From: Ceratothoa steindachneri
Lineage: Eukaryota > Arthropoda > Malacostraca > Isopoda > Cymothoidae
DNA length: 64,000 bases
Reading direction: 5' to 3'
NCBI GenBank assembly: GCA_963969495.1
Contig: OZ018338.1
Span: forward strand, 45,515,206 to 45,579,205
In this document: positions 13,240 through 25,307 of the stretch, in pieces
Position numbering within the stretch: the stretch's first letter is position 1
Layout of the letters: each line of letters opens with the position of its first letter
Notes under the pieces: generated by a model
The model's database searches: none
What the model saw: only the letters and a program-made list of their open reading frames with translations
What the model was told of the DNA's origin: nothing
Program-made: the position numbers and the translations under genes

Positions 13240-16200
13240 TCTGGTGGTCATTTATGTAGGGTTGATTGTCTTCTCGAACCAGTCTGGAATTTTTTTATTT
13301 TTCTACACACCTTCCTCTCAGCTCTGTCTTGCTCTGCTTAGTACACCAATTCCTCATGTACAAAGCATCAATAAAACAAAATTAAAAGAAGTGAGGAAAC
13401 AAATAAAGTGAGACCGAGAGAAATCAAACCTTAATGCAATCAAACGGTAGCAGAGGACAGTCGTGGGGTCGAGGGAAGGTGAGAGGTTCCTTAGGCGAGT
13501 TTGTTGGCCAAATGCATGTAACGGTAAATAGTTGTTTTCAAATAAGTTCCTATAGCGTCTCCGGTGAAAATGTTTGCTGAAAGCATTCGGAAACGTTCAG
13601 AACTTAGATAATGAGTCGTTCTTTAAGTTGAGCCTCAATAAAATTCTGTTAATGCTGTAATTTGCGAAGAAACCCCCGAGAGCCAGAATGAAATGGAAAA
13701 CGAGGTTAAAAGAGAAACAGATAGAAACTTGTTTCCCTAGTTCCTGTATTTTGGCTGCATTTTTCCGTTATAGACCCCATTTTCTTTTCTTGACCTCGGG
13801 TATTCACATCATAAATACTCCAGTGACCCCAAACAAAATCGTGCTCACTCTAGGGTCATCTTTCGCACTTCTTCAAAAATCGTCCACAAACTTTCTTGCG
13901 CCTACATCAACCTAAAGAGGATAAAAAGGGAGTTAAACATCGCGAAGAAAAGCTAATACTTGCATCATACGTTATTGAAACTTATTATTTATGAACGCAT
14001 CTTCCACTTGCTGAAACCTCCTCTCAAGGAGAGAAAATTTACAGCCTTGGTGCGTATTAATGTAATCTCCTGCCGCCATTGACTGTGAATCGCTGGATCT
14101 TCTTTAATCTACAAAATGGGACAATACTTCTTCTAAAATTAGCACGGCAGAGCAAAACCCTGGAGTCAAAAGGGAGTTGGAAATGATTGAACAATTCTAA
14201 ATTCAGTTAAGTATTGGTTTTTTTTAGGTGAGAAAGAGTCTCTTTGATGATTTTCCCTTTTTATTATTTTGATTTCTGTTCATATCTTTTCGTTTCTATC
14301 ATTCCTCTATGATGTTTAATTATTCCTAGAACTTTTTAAATTAAAGATTAGATAGATTAAATTATTTATTTACTTGATTAACATAGTAAGAAGGGAATCA
14401 TTTAAAAAATAACAAAGTAAAAGTAAGCGTGGCTTACTTTTTTATGTTTAGGAATATCAACAGGTTAGGTTGTTCTGGAAAACGAAAGGTCAGGAAGCCA
14501 AAAGGCATTATGACGCTGAGAATAAAAAGCAGGGAAATTAAAACATATATTAATTCAAAAAGATAAACTAAAATAAATGTATTATGATGATGGTCAGAAA
14601 GCTTATGTTAAGTTCCTTAATCTTATTGAAAGTAACAAACGCATAGAAGGTGCAATTAGACATTAATAATGGATTTTTTAATCCCTAAATACCTTTCAAA
14701 CTCTGTTATCCTTGTTTTGTGTAGATTTATATGCCAGTATATTGTAATATTTTCAATTTTTGGATCATTAAAAGTTGAAAATAACGAAAATTTATATATT
14801 AAAATTACTTTATATATTACCGTTTAACATGGATTTTAGACGTAAATGCATGTTAACTTTTATTTCATTTGGCTTTTCTATGTATAATTTACTTTTCTTT
14901 ATCTAACTTTCTAACATCTATTAAGTTCACTTATGCCTCAATGTCGCATTATAACGTATATTTGCATCGCTCATAGCAATTAGGAGCGATGGTCCCAGGA
15001 GTGGAGTGCTTAGGAGAACAGAATGAACGAAAGACTCTCTTCACATTATGGTTCCAATAGACTTCATTATGAAACCATATCGCTGTTTGCTGTTTGCAGT
15101 TATAGTATCTTGATGGATCATGAAACACATGGAAACAGGATTATGACGAATTTATTTTAGTACTGATTCTTCGTTAACGCAAGGGTTACCATTGTAATAT
15201 TTTTTTTAGTGGTTACCATTGACGCGGTAGTGCCTTTGGGTAGATCAACATACCGCATTATTTGTGACATTTATTTTACAATTTATTATTCCAGGTTTTT
15301 ACTTAGGGCTACTGTAAGAGGGGAGGAGACTTATCAAAGTGACTGCCGGAGGGAGAGAGATGAGAGACTGGAAGGTACGCGCGATCAGTTTGACCGCTGA
15401 TGATGAAACCCTTCTCGCTTCCTGGCGCCTGCGCCATGACTCCGAGAAGCGAGGCTGCCTTAGGTCACATCTGTGTGACTCAGGCAGGAGTCCCGAGTTG
15501 CCTCAGATTTTCTTGGGACCACAAAGCTTTTCTATTTCTCGCTATCTCAGACTCTTATAGTCCATTCTAATTTTCTATTAATTTTTCCTATTAAAATTTG
15601 GTTAGGGTGATTGTTTGCCCTATTTTCATTCACCTTTTACTTTAATAAAACCCCGAACATACTTCTTTAAATGTAACTCTTGATTACCTACGATTCTTTG
15701 GTAGCGGTTTTCTCATGTATTTAAAGAAATATTCTCTATGGAAAAAATAATTCATTTTATTTTTTAATAGCTATTGGTATAGAGTGAAATAGATCTTAGG
15801 TGGGATGCATAAATCTTTTTTTTCTTTTTAGCAGAATTTTTAGCCTTTACTCTAAGCAGAATATTTCTAAATGAAATTCTCATGTAGAGGATATATATTA
15901 GGATAATATATCTTTCTATCATAATTATTTGATAGTCTTTGTTTCTCAATGTATACGCATTTGAAATAACACAGGCGAATAAAACTCGATGTGGATGTAC
16001 AGTATATTATTTTTCATATACAATCAAAATTGAATTCAGAATAATTTCTTCCCCTTAAACAACTTATGTAAACCAGAAAGGAAGTTTATTTCACTGTCAT
16101 TTATTTTTGACTTCGCATTTTGGCTACACAATGTTTTGGCAGTCTTTTACTTGTTTTTTTTATTTTTCCGGTCGAACTTTGCCATCGAGAAACTTGACGA

Positions 16201-16640
16201 AGAAAATAGGCCTAGTTTACAACTGTCATCGTTTGCATCAAGTTTTGTTTCAATAGATGTCTGTAATGATAAATTTTCTTTTTTTTTTACTTTATCTTAA
16301 ACTAGAAGAAAAAATTTATTTCAACTCTGGACGAAAATATTCTGATTAAACAAACCATTAAAAAAAAAAATCTCCAAAACAAGATAAGTTTGTCTGTGCT
16401 TTCGCAATAATTAACCTTACATGGACGGAAATTAAGTGTATAAGTAAAAAAATAATCTTCACATAATATATGACTGTTCCATTGGTCATTTTACACACGT
16501 TCAATATTTGGTTAGAATTAATTAAATGTTACAAAAGTAGTTAGCGTACATTTAATATTAGACATTTATAAAGGTAAGTACATGTAAATTGTATATTAAG
16601 TCATCATTAGTCAGAATTTAGGGCATGAATTTCCGTTTCT
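13240..16640. repeat. Diverged non-coding block shared with 41.9-44.3 kb and partly 61.3-62.0 kb
   Basis: Several landmarks recur in the same order and orientation. These include catttatgta(g/c)ggtt(g/a)attgtcttctc at about 13.25 and 41.93 kb, gtggggtcgagggaag at about 13.46 and 42.15 kb, aaaaccccgaacat at about 15.65 and 43.02 kb (aaccccgaacat at 61.42 kb), and aaatgaaattctcatgtagag at about 15.87 and 61.62 kb. The block lies just downstream (minus-strand sense) of the decayed protein-family copies, so non-coding flanks are shared as well as coding sequence. No gene found inside. Confidence 0.7.
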
Positions 16641-17290
16641 TCCAATCCTAAAATGGTCATCGGTAAGGATATCTCTCTTTAGAATGCAAAAGTAATGAGT
16701 CCTCATGACTGGATCTCAGAATCCATTTGTTTTATTTCAAGATGAAATGTCTCCCCCTGCCCGTCGCTCATACATCCCAGATTCTCAGCAAACAGATCCT
16801 ATGTGAAAATACGTTATGCAGTTTGATGCTTATAATGCATCTGAAATTTCTGAAAACAGTCAGCATATTGGTAACAAGTTCTGTGTAGTTCGTGGACTTT
16901 TTTTGCCAAAAAAGTTCTTCACGACAAGAACAAACGCCTACCACGCTTCCAGTTCTACTTCGTTCATTTCATTCAGTTTTCAAACTACTCATCATTGATG
17001 AGCTAACAAAGTTGAGGACCTTCAATGATGCCAGCTGGATAAGTGTGGCAAAATGAAGTAAAGCAGTCACCATCCTTGTCCATAACCTCGGTGAACTCTT
17101 TCGGCCGAGTTGATGTGCAGCGGTGGAAATATTATCTTGTTTCTGACGTTCCTTTCTCTGCAAGGTACATACGAATTCCCAGGAGTATTCTTCTTGTAAT
17201 ACTGAACTCGATCCCTGCTATCCCACCTGCACAGAAAGAACGGGCTCTTAGTAAACCCGGACTATTGACCCAAGAAAAAGATTATTGGTG
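16640..17290 (-). pseudogene. Carboxy-terminal half of a multi-copy uncharacterised protein family (copy 1)
   Basis: Minus-strand translation in drifting frames gives recognisable blocks in order: GFTKSPFFLCRWDSRDR, then KIIFPPLHI, MDKDGDC, IIEGPQL, INDE followed by EVELEAW and FVLVVKNFFG, then YTELVTNML. Next come a FAENLGCMSDGQGETFHLEI segment and finally an ILKRDI end. From memory, these match the body of a family of large uncharacterised proteins repeated in arthropod and cnidarian genomes, with cores such as LPPLHIK, GPQIR and GERFHQD. I know of no proven activity. Stops and frameshifts break every block. The amino half resumes at 18,392 after about 1.1 kb of unrelated DNA. Confidence 0.7.
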
Positions 17291-18307
17291 ATGGCCAGAG
17301 TTAAGCCTCTTCGAGATTGTTGTGATTAACAAGGGTGATTTGTGCCCGAATCTTGGTACCATTCTTGGAAGAGCCAAATAGGTTTCTTAATGTGGTTGGA
17401 AGGCTGCCTGGTTGCTTTCTCTGTCAATGCGCTGTATTCACAAAGCTATCCCATCAAAGGTAGAAATCTCTCTTCTTGCTTGGTTGGCTGGATAAATGGT
17501 AATCGAAGATTTCCTTAGAGGTAAAAGTACTCTTGAGGCTGAATTCAATATTCTTTATTCGGCAAGGGAACTTGCGAATCGTCTTTAGATTTATTTTCTT
17601 CATAAAATAATTCATTCTTTAATGCAGTTCATCTACCTCTTTACATCAACAACCCGCATACAAGAATGCGGTCTTTTAAGAATCACCTACATATAATAAA
17701 TTTATTTATTTAATCATTTCCCATAACATTAAATTTGTTTTATCAACTTACATCAACATATTTTATCAATACTTACAAAACTATCAAATCATATAAATGA
17801 TATATAATAATACAAGGAATTAATAGACTTTCATTAAAATCGAGACGAAAGAATGACCTGATTCATAAGCCTTGTATTTTTGCCAAATGTGACCACTTCT
17901 CCTATTTCAGTGTTCCAAAACATATCCCTTTTTTCGTCATCTAAACTCGATTTATAAGAAATATATTGAAAATATATGATGAAAAGTACTATCTATAGAA
18001 CTTTACACGAATTTTATATTTATTAACCCCAAATTTCTTTATTTCACTCTTTCATTTACTTTTTCTTTTCTTTAATTCATTGAAGTTTCTTTATATTATG
18101 GAAATTAAAATTATTTAGTTAGTGGTAAAAATAAGCAGGTGATTGAGAAAATGAGAATGAATTGGAAAAATATAAGTACACTGTTAAATTTAGATTACTG
18201 CATAATACAAAAGAGAAATATTTACAATTTGGGAACAGTACTCTTTCTCAAGCACTTATTATTTTTGGATTCCCTATTCATTAAATGTTATTTGACTTAA
18301 AGTTGCC
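17291..18307. other. About 1 kb of AT-rich DNA splitting family copy 1
   Basis: This interval separates the two halves of the family copy. The amino half ends in a DLKMANL-like stretch at about 18,392 and the carboxy half opens with FFLGQ at about 17,287. These positions are adjacent in the family, so this DNA is probably an insertion. No terminal repeats or coding motif seen. Confidence 0.45.
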
Positions 18308-18391
18308 CCATTATCAAAGACTTTCTGAAACTCTAAAGTGCTAATTTTTGAGGCATCTTTGGTTGTCTCATTCTATTTTGCAATGTGAGCT

Positions 18392-19200
18392 CTACAGGTT
18401 CGCCATCTTCAGGTCAACACAAATCAACCACTCATAATCATAACGAATTTTCTCCCGCACGGTCTTCACCGTTTCCTACTTCTCCTTCAGTGTAGAGGAG
18501 TGAGTGAGGGGTACAGAAGCAAACTGGTTGCTTTTGTGCATCAAAACACATTTTAGCGATCGTTTGACGCTTTCAATGAACAGTCTCCAATCTTCGGATT
18601 GGTATTGCGGCACCAAATCTTGTGCAGAGGCTAGGCAATTTATTTTGATGTCTGTGATGGTAGAAGGCGAGGCGAGCACTGTCGGAGAGAAAGTCTTACC
18701 TTTGACTTGGATGCCGAAAGTTAGTAAGAGGACTTTGGAAAGTTGAGATCGTAAACAAGATCATTTAGGTCCTGTTTGGTAAAAGGATGTTGAAAATCAT
18801 CAACAAAAATTGCCTCTTCTTCTTCGTTTTCTTCAACACTGGAGGAATCTTCATCACTATTGTCAAGATGTTTTCCAAAAACAGTACTGCAATTTCATTA
18901 CAATGAGCTACAGGACGTGCTGATTGAAGATTAGGATCCATGAGGATGATCTGGTTCCTTCTGTTGATTCTAGTTAAATCAAGAGCGCAAAGATAGCAGT
19001 CAGTGACATGGATTGTCGGCTCCCTCCAAACAATGGAAATTCCAAACTTCACACAACTCTTCTTGCCTTTGGTCCAATGCCATAGATACACGATGCATAT
19101 TTTGCATACCATTCGTGGTGCCCAAGATTTATACTGGTTACCAAGTTTCATACAAAATAAGCATGGTAGGCACGTATTATCAAACTGTTGACTGGATTCC
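18392..19200 (-). pseudogene. Amino-terminal half of the multi-copy protein family (copy 1)
   Basis: Frame 19,151-18,765 (128 codons) has a VWREPTIHVTDCYLC block, then DPNLQSARPVAHCNEIAV, which resembles the family's proline-rich PSAxRPVPHxEELP segment. An acidic stretch and an LNDLV-DLN-like segment follow in shifted frames. Frame 18,679-18,476 gives EDWRLFIESVKRSLKCVLMH, and WLICVDLKMANL follows after a stop. The order matches the family from its amino side. Frameshifts lie near 18.77 and 18.68 kb and a stop at about 18.47 kb. The continuation is the separated piece at 16,640-17,290. Confidence 0.7.
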
Positions 19201-19345
19201 TGTTAAAAACAACGGTGTATTCGCTGCAATTAGCAGAATACATCAGACCTGTTTTGCAAGATCTTCTGGCCGATCCTTTTCATTAACATGAAAAATAAAA
19301 ATAACAGTTAGTCAGAAATTGCCATATATGAAAACTCATATAAAT

Positions 19346-19440
19346 CAGTGGTTTGCAAACTGCGGGACATGACCAACTGGAGGGGGAGGGGAGGAGATAA
19401 AGGAAAATTTGAGTTGGAGCATAAGCAGAAGCTATATACA
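19346..19440 (+). mobile_element. hAT-type transposon terminus (fragment)
   Basis: The sequence opens CAGTGGTTTGCAAACTGCGG, then catgaccaactgg, followed by a G-rich stretch. This resembles the terminal inverted repeat and subterminal 'ctgcgggtcgcgaccc' region of Charlie-like hAT elements. I did not find the partner end, so only one terminus is supported. The same sequence lies at 23,012 in duplication unit 2. Confidence 0.45.
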
Positions 19441-21641
19441 TATAAAAGTCTTAAGCCACACAACATTTGACATCCAGTCATCAGCTGAGCAATATTAACA
19501 GAAACCCCTTTACTCGGAACACGTTTAACAATGTCTTGCTGCCAGACGCATTAGTAATACTCCTATTTTTTATGTTTTCCATGTAATTACATTTCTGTAT
19601 ATGATTTTGTGTTTTTGATAAAATAATACATGAAGATGCATTCCAATGCCAAACAATTTTCACTCAATAACTTAATTAATACTTCCTTCATAGGGTTTCT
19701 GTATGAGAACCTGCTCTTAAATATCGAGTATGAGCCAGTCAACAGTAACACTGTTCACAAACCACAGCTACAACAGCTACAACAGCGATCACTTGGTAAA
19801 TGTGTGTTTCTGCCTAATGCCTATTTTATATTGGAGAAAGGTTTTTGGAAATTATTAGTTTTAATTATAAGTAGGCCTACTCTCCAATTATGGAAACTAT
19901 TGTATGTGCATCAAATTACTACTTTCGCACCATTTTAATGTTTATTCAAAATTTAGCAAAATTTAAATTGTAAGTTTCCATAACTCAGTCTTTGAAAAAA
20001 GAAAAATATGAGGTGGAATAAATAAAATTACATGTATTAGCGGAGATTTTCATAATAGGCCAAAATCAATCCAGAATATATATCTTTTTTGAACGTCCAT
20101 CTTATTTTTGTTCATCATTTTTATTATTTCCGGAAGTTATGACTGATTTCCACTAATATAATTAGGCTAAATTTATATAATATTTTATGTTTTAAAACGG
20201 AAATATGGCCTTAAATCTCTGAGCTATCGGTTTCGATCAATAATTTTATTCAAGTATATGTTTTCATAGTTGAGCACAAATCACATATAAATAAATTTAT
20301 TACCTACATGAAAATATTTGTAAGACTCTAATTTGGAAATGTATAGATCTGTTATCTAAGTGACCGTTTGTAAAGGGACCGTTTTTAAGTAATTGACGAT
20401 GAAAAGGACACAAGCTTACTGGCCAAGGTATCTTCACTTTAGTGGTGAAAGAATTATAGACAAACAAACAAAGTAAAAAATCCATTAATAGGAAGAGAAA
20501 TAGCAAGAACCCACAATAATTGCAAATATGGCACTGGCAACCACAGTCGACAGTAAATAGCGGTCTGAAAAACTTAAAAATTATACTATACGAAGAAATT
20601 CGTATAAAAGGCACTAACTAGTGACTCATAGCACATATTAGAACCCCGGTACGCTGTTTGGAGAGGCAAAATATAAAAAAACGTAATTGATAAAAAATAT
20701 TTTGTGATTTAATAAATTTTCTCCTTTGATCCTATAACTCTCTTCAGATCTTACCGTTATTTTTCAGGATTTATTTCGAACTTATCTGATCAATCATCTT
20801 TACGGCAAGTGTAGCTAAAAAGATGGCGAAGTGAATAATATATAGGTGAAGGAAAGGTGAAGAAAAATGTGTTCAGTGGCTTTTTTTTAATACCCAAGAC
20901 GTCTTTCAAACCTATTACGAATCATATTCCGGGTAAACGGTCAAATAATTTTGTTGTTTTTTCTCTCTAATTTAATCGACAATGATGGTCTCTGCAGAGG
21001 ATCGAACTTTTGTGCAAAAACTGATCATTGTTATTCCTGCGTCTTCATATTCCAGCTCTGAGTCAGATTCCCAGCGCAGAAGATACAAAGAAGACGTCGT
21101 TAAAAGATTCCGTTCGTTGGAATCGTCACCAAAGAAACTGTAAACAGCTAAGCTTGACGTTCATTATTTGTCGACATGCTACCCAGTTTCTACGCTTTAC
21201 AATTCTCTGATCTTCTCTAATGGAGACTGATCTCTATCACTCATGGAATGTGAAGTTTCTTTCGAAAGGAATTCATCATAAACAAAGAGTTGCATCACAG
21301 CTCTCGACCAAGTGTGACTGATACCTCTTTGCATTTAAATGGTTCTATATCGCCTTGTAAATAGGCTAAATATAAATTCCTCTTACTTTTAGAGATAAAA
21401 CCATAAACTTATGTAGTATTATTTCTATGTTTAACATTAATTTCGGGATAAAAACATATTAGCTCCTTGAAGTTATTTACATTTATGTAGATATTTTGTT
21501 TAATAATTAAAATAATTTCCAACAATTTCTACCATTATTTCTATCTTTCACTTAACTTTTCAAATACCATGTTTGTAAGAATTGTTTGACTTTGATTTAC
21601 AAAAATTCTTCATGATTCTTTCGAAATCTTCTATTGTTGAC
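19441..21641. other. AT-rich filler within duplication unit 1
   Basis: No recognisable gene. The longest frames (about 100 codons, at 19,630-19,938 plus and 20,614-20,300 minus) have no motif. A 52-codon plus-strand frame at about 20,982-21,140 has a serine-rich then basic stretch (SSSESDSQRRRYKEDVVKR); its meaning is unknown. The whole stretch recurs 3,666 bp to the right. Confidence 0.4.
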
Positions 21642-21973
21642 TGTCGTAGAATGGGCTCTCGAGGATATACCATATATAACTATTCGTTGAGGGAACTTCT
21701 TTAATTATCTTTAGAGTGCGTGGAAGGTCTGGCGGGCTGATATCATGTATCTTCGATAAGCTTAAGAAGTGGAACTGAGCTCAAGGATAATAATATTGCT
21801 ATCATTAATAAAATAGAGTTTTATTAATAATAACTATCAACAAACACAAAACGGAAAATATTGACATAAACAGAGAATGGAAAGGGTCGTGAAGGCTCGG
21901 GCTAATCCGAGGATTAAAGGATTTAAAAAGGTAAAACAAATATAGAGTTAAAGGGATGGGATGGTTCGCTTAA
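21642..21973 (-). mobile_element. Truncated LTR piece inside duplication unit 1
   Basis: It begins TGTCGTAGAATGGGCTCTCG, identical to the LTR start at 25,308, and runs for 332 bp. It is then cut off at the duplication junction and followed directly by the start of unit 2. It is a by-product of the segmental duplication, not a separate insertion. Confidence 0.95.
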
Positions 21974-22057
21974 CCATTATCAAAGACTTTCTGAAACTCT
22001 AAAGTGCTAATTTTTGAGGCATCTTTGGTTGTCTCATTCTATTTTGCAATGTGAGCT

Positions 22058-22860
22058 CTACAGGTTCGCCATCTTCAGGTCAACACAAATCAACCACTCA
22101 TAATCATAACGAATTTTCTCCCGCACGGTCTTCACCGTTTCCTACTTCTCCTTCAGTGTAGAGGAGTGAGTGAGGGGTACAGAAGCAAACTGGTTGCTTT
22201 TGTGCATCAAAACACATTTTAGCGATCGTTTGACGCTTTCAATGAACAGTCTCCAATCTTCGGATTGGTATTGCGGCACCAAATCTTGTGCAGAGGCTAG
22301 GCAATTTATTTTGATGTCTGTGATGGTAGAAGGCGAGGCGAGCACTGTCGGAGAGAAAGTCTTACCTTTGACTTGGATGCCGAAAGTTAGTAAGAGGACT
22401 TTGGAAAGTTGAGATCGTAAACAAGATCATTTAGGTCCTGTTTGGTAAAAGGATGTTGAAAATCATCAACAAAAATTGCCTCTTCTTCTTCGTTTTCTTC
22501 AACACTGGAGGAATCTTCATCACTATTGTCAAGATGTTTTCCAAAAACAGTACTGCAATTTCATTACAATGAGCTACAGGACGTGCTGATTGAAGATTAG
22601 GATCCATGAGGATGATCTGGTTCCTTCTGTTGATTCCAGTTAAATCAAGAGCGCAAAGATAGCAGTCAGTGACATGGATTGTCGGCTCCCTCCAAACAAT
22701 GGAAATTCCAAACTTCACACAACTCTTCTTGCCTTTGGTCCAATGCCATAGATACACGATGCATATTTTGCATACCATTCGTGGTGCCCAAGATTTATAC
22801 TGGTTACCAAGTTTCATACAAAATAAGCATGGTAGGCACGTATTATCAAACTGTTGACTG
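22058..22860 (-). pseudogene. Amino-terminal half of the multi-copy protein family (copy 2, from the tandem duplication)
   Basis: This carries the same frames and the same breaks as at 18,392-19,200, offset by 3,666 bp. One coding difference is visible (LTGIN instead of LTRIN). Because the breaks are shared, this copy arose by segmental duplication of an already dead copy. It has no carboxy half; LTR sequence abuts it on the left. Confidence 0.75.
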
Positions 22861-23011
22861 GATTCCTGTTAAAAACAACGGTGTATTCGCTGCAATTAGC
22901 AGAATACATCAGACCTGTTTTGCAAGATCTTCTGGCCGATCCTTTTCATTAACATGAAAAATAAAAATAACAGTTAGTCAGAAATTGCCATATATGAAAA
23001 CTCATATAAAT

Positions 23012-23110
23012 CAGTGGTTTCCAAACTGCGGGACATGACCAACTGGATGGGGAGGGGAGGAGATAAAGGAAAATTTGAGTTGGAGCATAAGCAGAAGCTA
23101 TATACATATA
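23012..23110 (+). mobile_element. hAT-type terminus, duplicated copy
   Basis: Same sequence as at 19,346, within duplication unit 2, with small differences (gtttccaaac here, and ggatggggagg instead of ggagggggagg). No partner end seen. Confidence 0.4.
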
Positions 23111-25307
23111 AAAGTCTTAAGCCACACAACATTTGACATCCAGTCATCAGCTGAGCAATATTAACAGAAACCCCTTTACTCGGAACACGTTTAACAATGT
23201 CTTGCTGCCAGACGCATTAGTAATACTCCTATTTTTTATGTTTTCCATGTAATTACATTTCTGTATATGATTTTGTGTTTTTGATAAAATAATACATGAA
23301 GATGCATTCCAATGCCAAACAATTTTCACTCAATAACTTAATTAATACTTCCTTCATAGGGTTTCTGTATGAGAACCTGCTCTTAAATATCGAGTATGAG
23401 CCAGTCAACAGTAACACTGTTCACAAACCACAGCTACAACAGCTACAACAGCGATCACTTGGTAAATGTGTGTTTCTGCCTAATGCCTATTTTATATTGG
23501 AGAAAGGTTTTTGGAAATTATTAGTTTTAATTATAAGTAGGCCTACTCTCCAATTATGGAAACTATTGTATGTGCATCAAATTACTACTTTCGCACCATT
23601 TTAATGTTTATTCAAAATTTAGCAAAATTTAAATTGTAAGTTTCCATAACTCAGTCTTTGAAAAAAGAAAAATATGAGGTGGAATAAATAAAATTACATG
23701 TATTAGCGGAGATTTTCATAATAGGCCAAAATCAATCCAGAATATATATCTTTTTTGAACGTCCATCTTATTTTTGTTCATCATTTTTATTATTTCCGGA
23801 AGTTATGACTGATTTCCACTAATATAATTAGGCTAAATTTATATAATATTTTATGTTTTAAAACGGAAATATGGCCTTAAATCTCTGAGCTATCGGTTTC
23901 GATCAATAATTTTATTCAAGTATATGTTTTCATAGTTGAGCACAAATCACATATAAATAAATTTATTACCTACATGAAAATATTTGTAAGACTCTAATTT
24001 GGAAATGTATAGATCTGTTATCTAAGTGACCGTTTGTAAAGGGACCGTTTTTAAGTAATTGACGATGAAAAGGACACAAGCTTACTGGCCAAGGTATCTT
24101 CACTTTAGTGGTGAAAGAATTATAGACAAACAAACAAAGTAAAAAATCCATTAATAGGAAGAGAAATAGCAAGAACCCACAATAATTGCAAATATGGCAC
24201 TGGCAACCACAGTCGGCAGTAAATAGCGGTCTGGAAAACTTAAAAATTATACTATACGAAGAAATTCGTATAAAAGGCACTAACTAGTGACTCATAGCAC
24301 ATATTAGAACCCCGGTACGCTGTTTGGAGAGGCAAAATATAAAAAAACGTAATTGATAAAAAATATTTTGTGATTTAATAAATTTTCTCCTTTGATCCTA
24401 TAACTCTCTTCAGATCTTACCGTTATTTTTCAGGATTTATTTCGAACTTATCTGATCAATCATCTTTACGGCAAGTGTAGCTAAAAAGATGGCGAAGTGA
24501 ATAATATATAGGTGAAGGAAAGGTGAAGAAAAATGTGTTCAGTGGCTTTTTTTTAATACCCAAGACGTCTTTCAAACCTATTACGAATCATCTTCCGGGT
24601 AAACGGTCAAATAATTTTGTTGTTTTTTCTCTCTAATTTAATCGACAATGATGGTCTCTGCAGAGGATCGAACTTTTGTGCAAAAACTGATCATTGTTAT
24701 TCCTGCGTCTTCATATTCCAGCTCTGAGTCAGATTCCCAGCGCAGAAGATACAAAGAAGACGTCGTTAAAAGATTCCGTTCGTTGGAATCGTCACCAAAG
24801 AAACTGTAAACAGCTAAGCTTGACGTTCATTATTTGTCGACATGCTACCCAGTTTCTACGCTTTACAATTCTCTGATCTTCTCTAATGGAGACTGATCTC
24901 TATCACTCATGGAATGTGAAGTTTCTTTCGAAAGGAATTCATCATAAACAAAGAGTTGCATCACAGCTCTCGACCAAGTGTGACTGATACCTCTTTGCAT
25001 TTAAATGGTTCTATATCGCCTTGTAAATAGGCTAAATATAAATTCCGCTTACTTTTAGAGATAAAACCATAAACTTATGTAGTATTATTTCTATGTTTAA
25101 CATTAATTTCGGGATAAAAACATATTAGCTCCTTGAAGTTATTTACATTTATGTAGATATTTTGTTTAATAATTAAAATAATTTCCAACAATTTCTACCA
25201 TTATTTCTATCTTTCACTTAACTTTTCAAATACCATGTTTGTAAGAATTGTTTGACTTTGATTTACAAAAATTCTTCATGATTCTTTCGAAATCTTCTAT
25301 TGTTGAC

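Larger units (their letters stand above)
18308..21973. repeat. 3,666-bp tandem segmental duplication, unit 1
   Basis: Unit 1 and unit 2 (21,974-25,639) align at a constant offset of 3,666 bp. I noticed about seven single-base differences, for example at the LTRIN/LTGIN codon, gtttgcaaac/gtttccaaac and cagtcgacag/cagtcggcag. Each unit contains the amino half of the family pseudogene, a hAT-type end, AT-rich filler and 332 bp of an LTR. The word CCATT occurs at the left edge (18,308-18,312), at the junction (21,974-21,978) and at the right edge (25,640-25,644). Confidence 0.95.

Noticed and set aside
13240..16640. CRISPR-like or regulatory interpretation of the recurring words
   Set aside because: The recurrences are between distant diverged copies of one long block, not spaced short repeats, and the host is eukaryotic.
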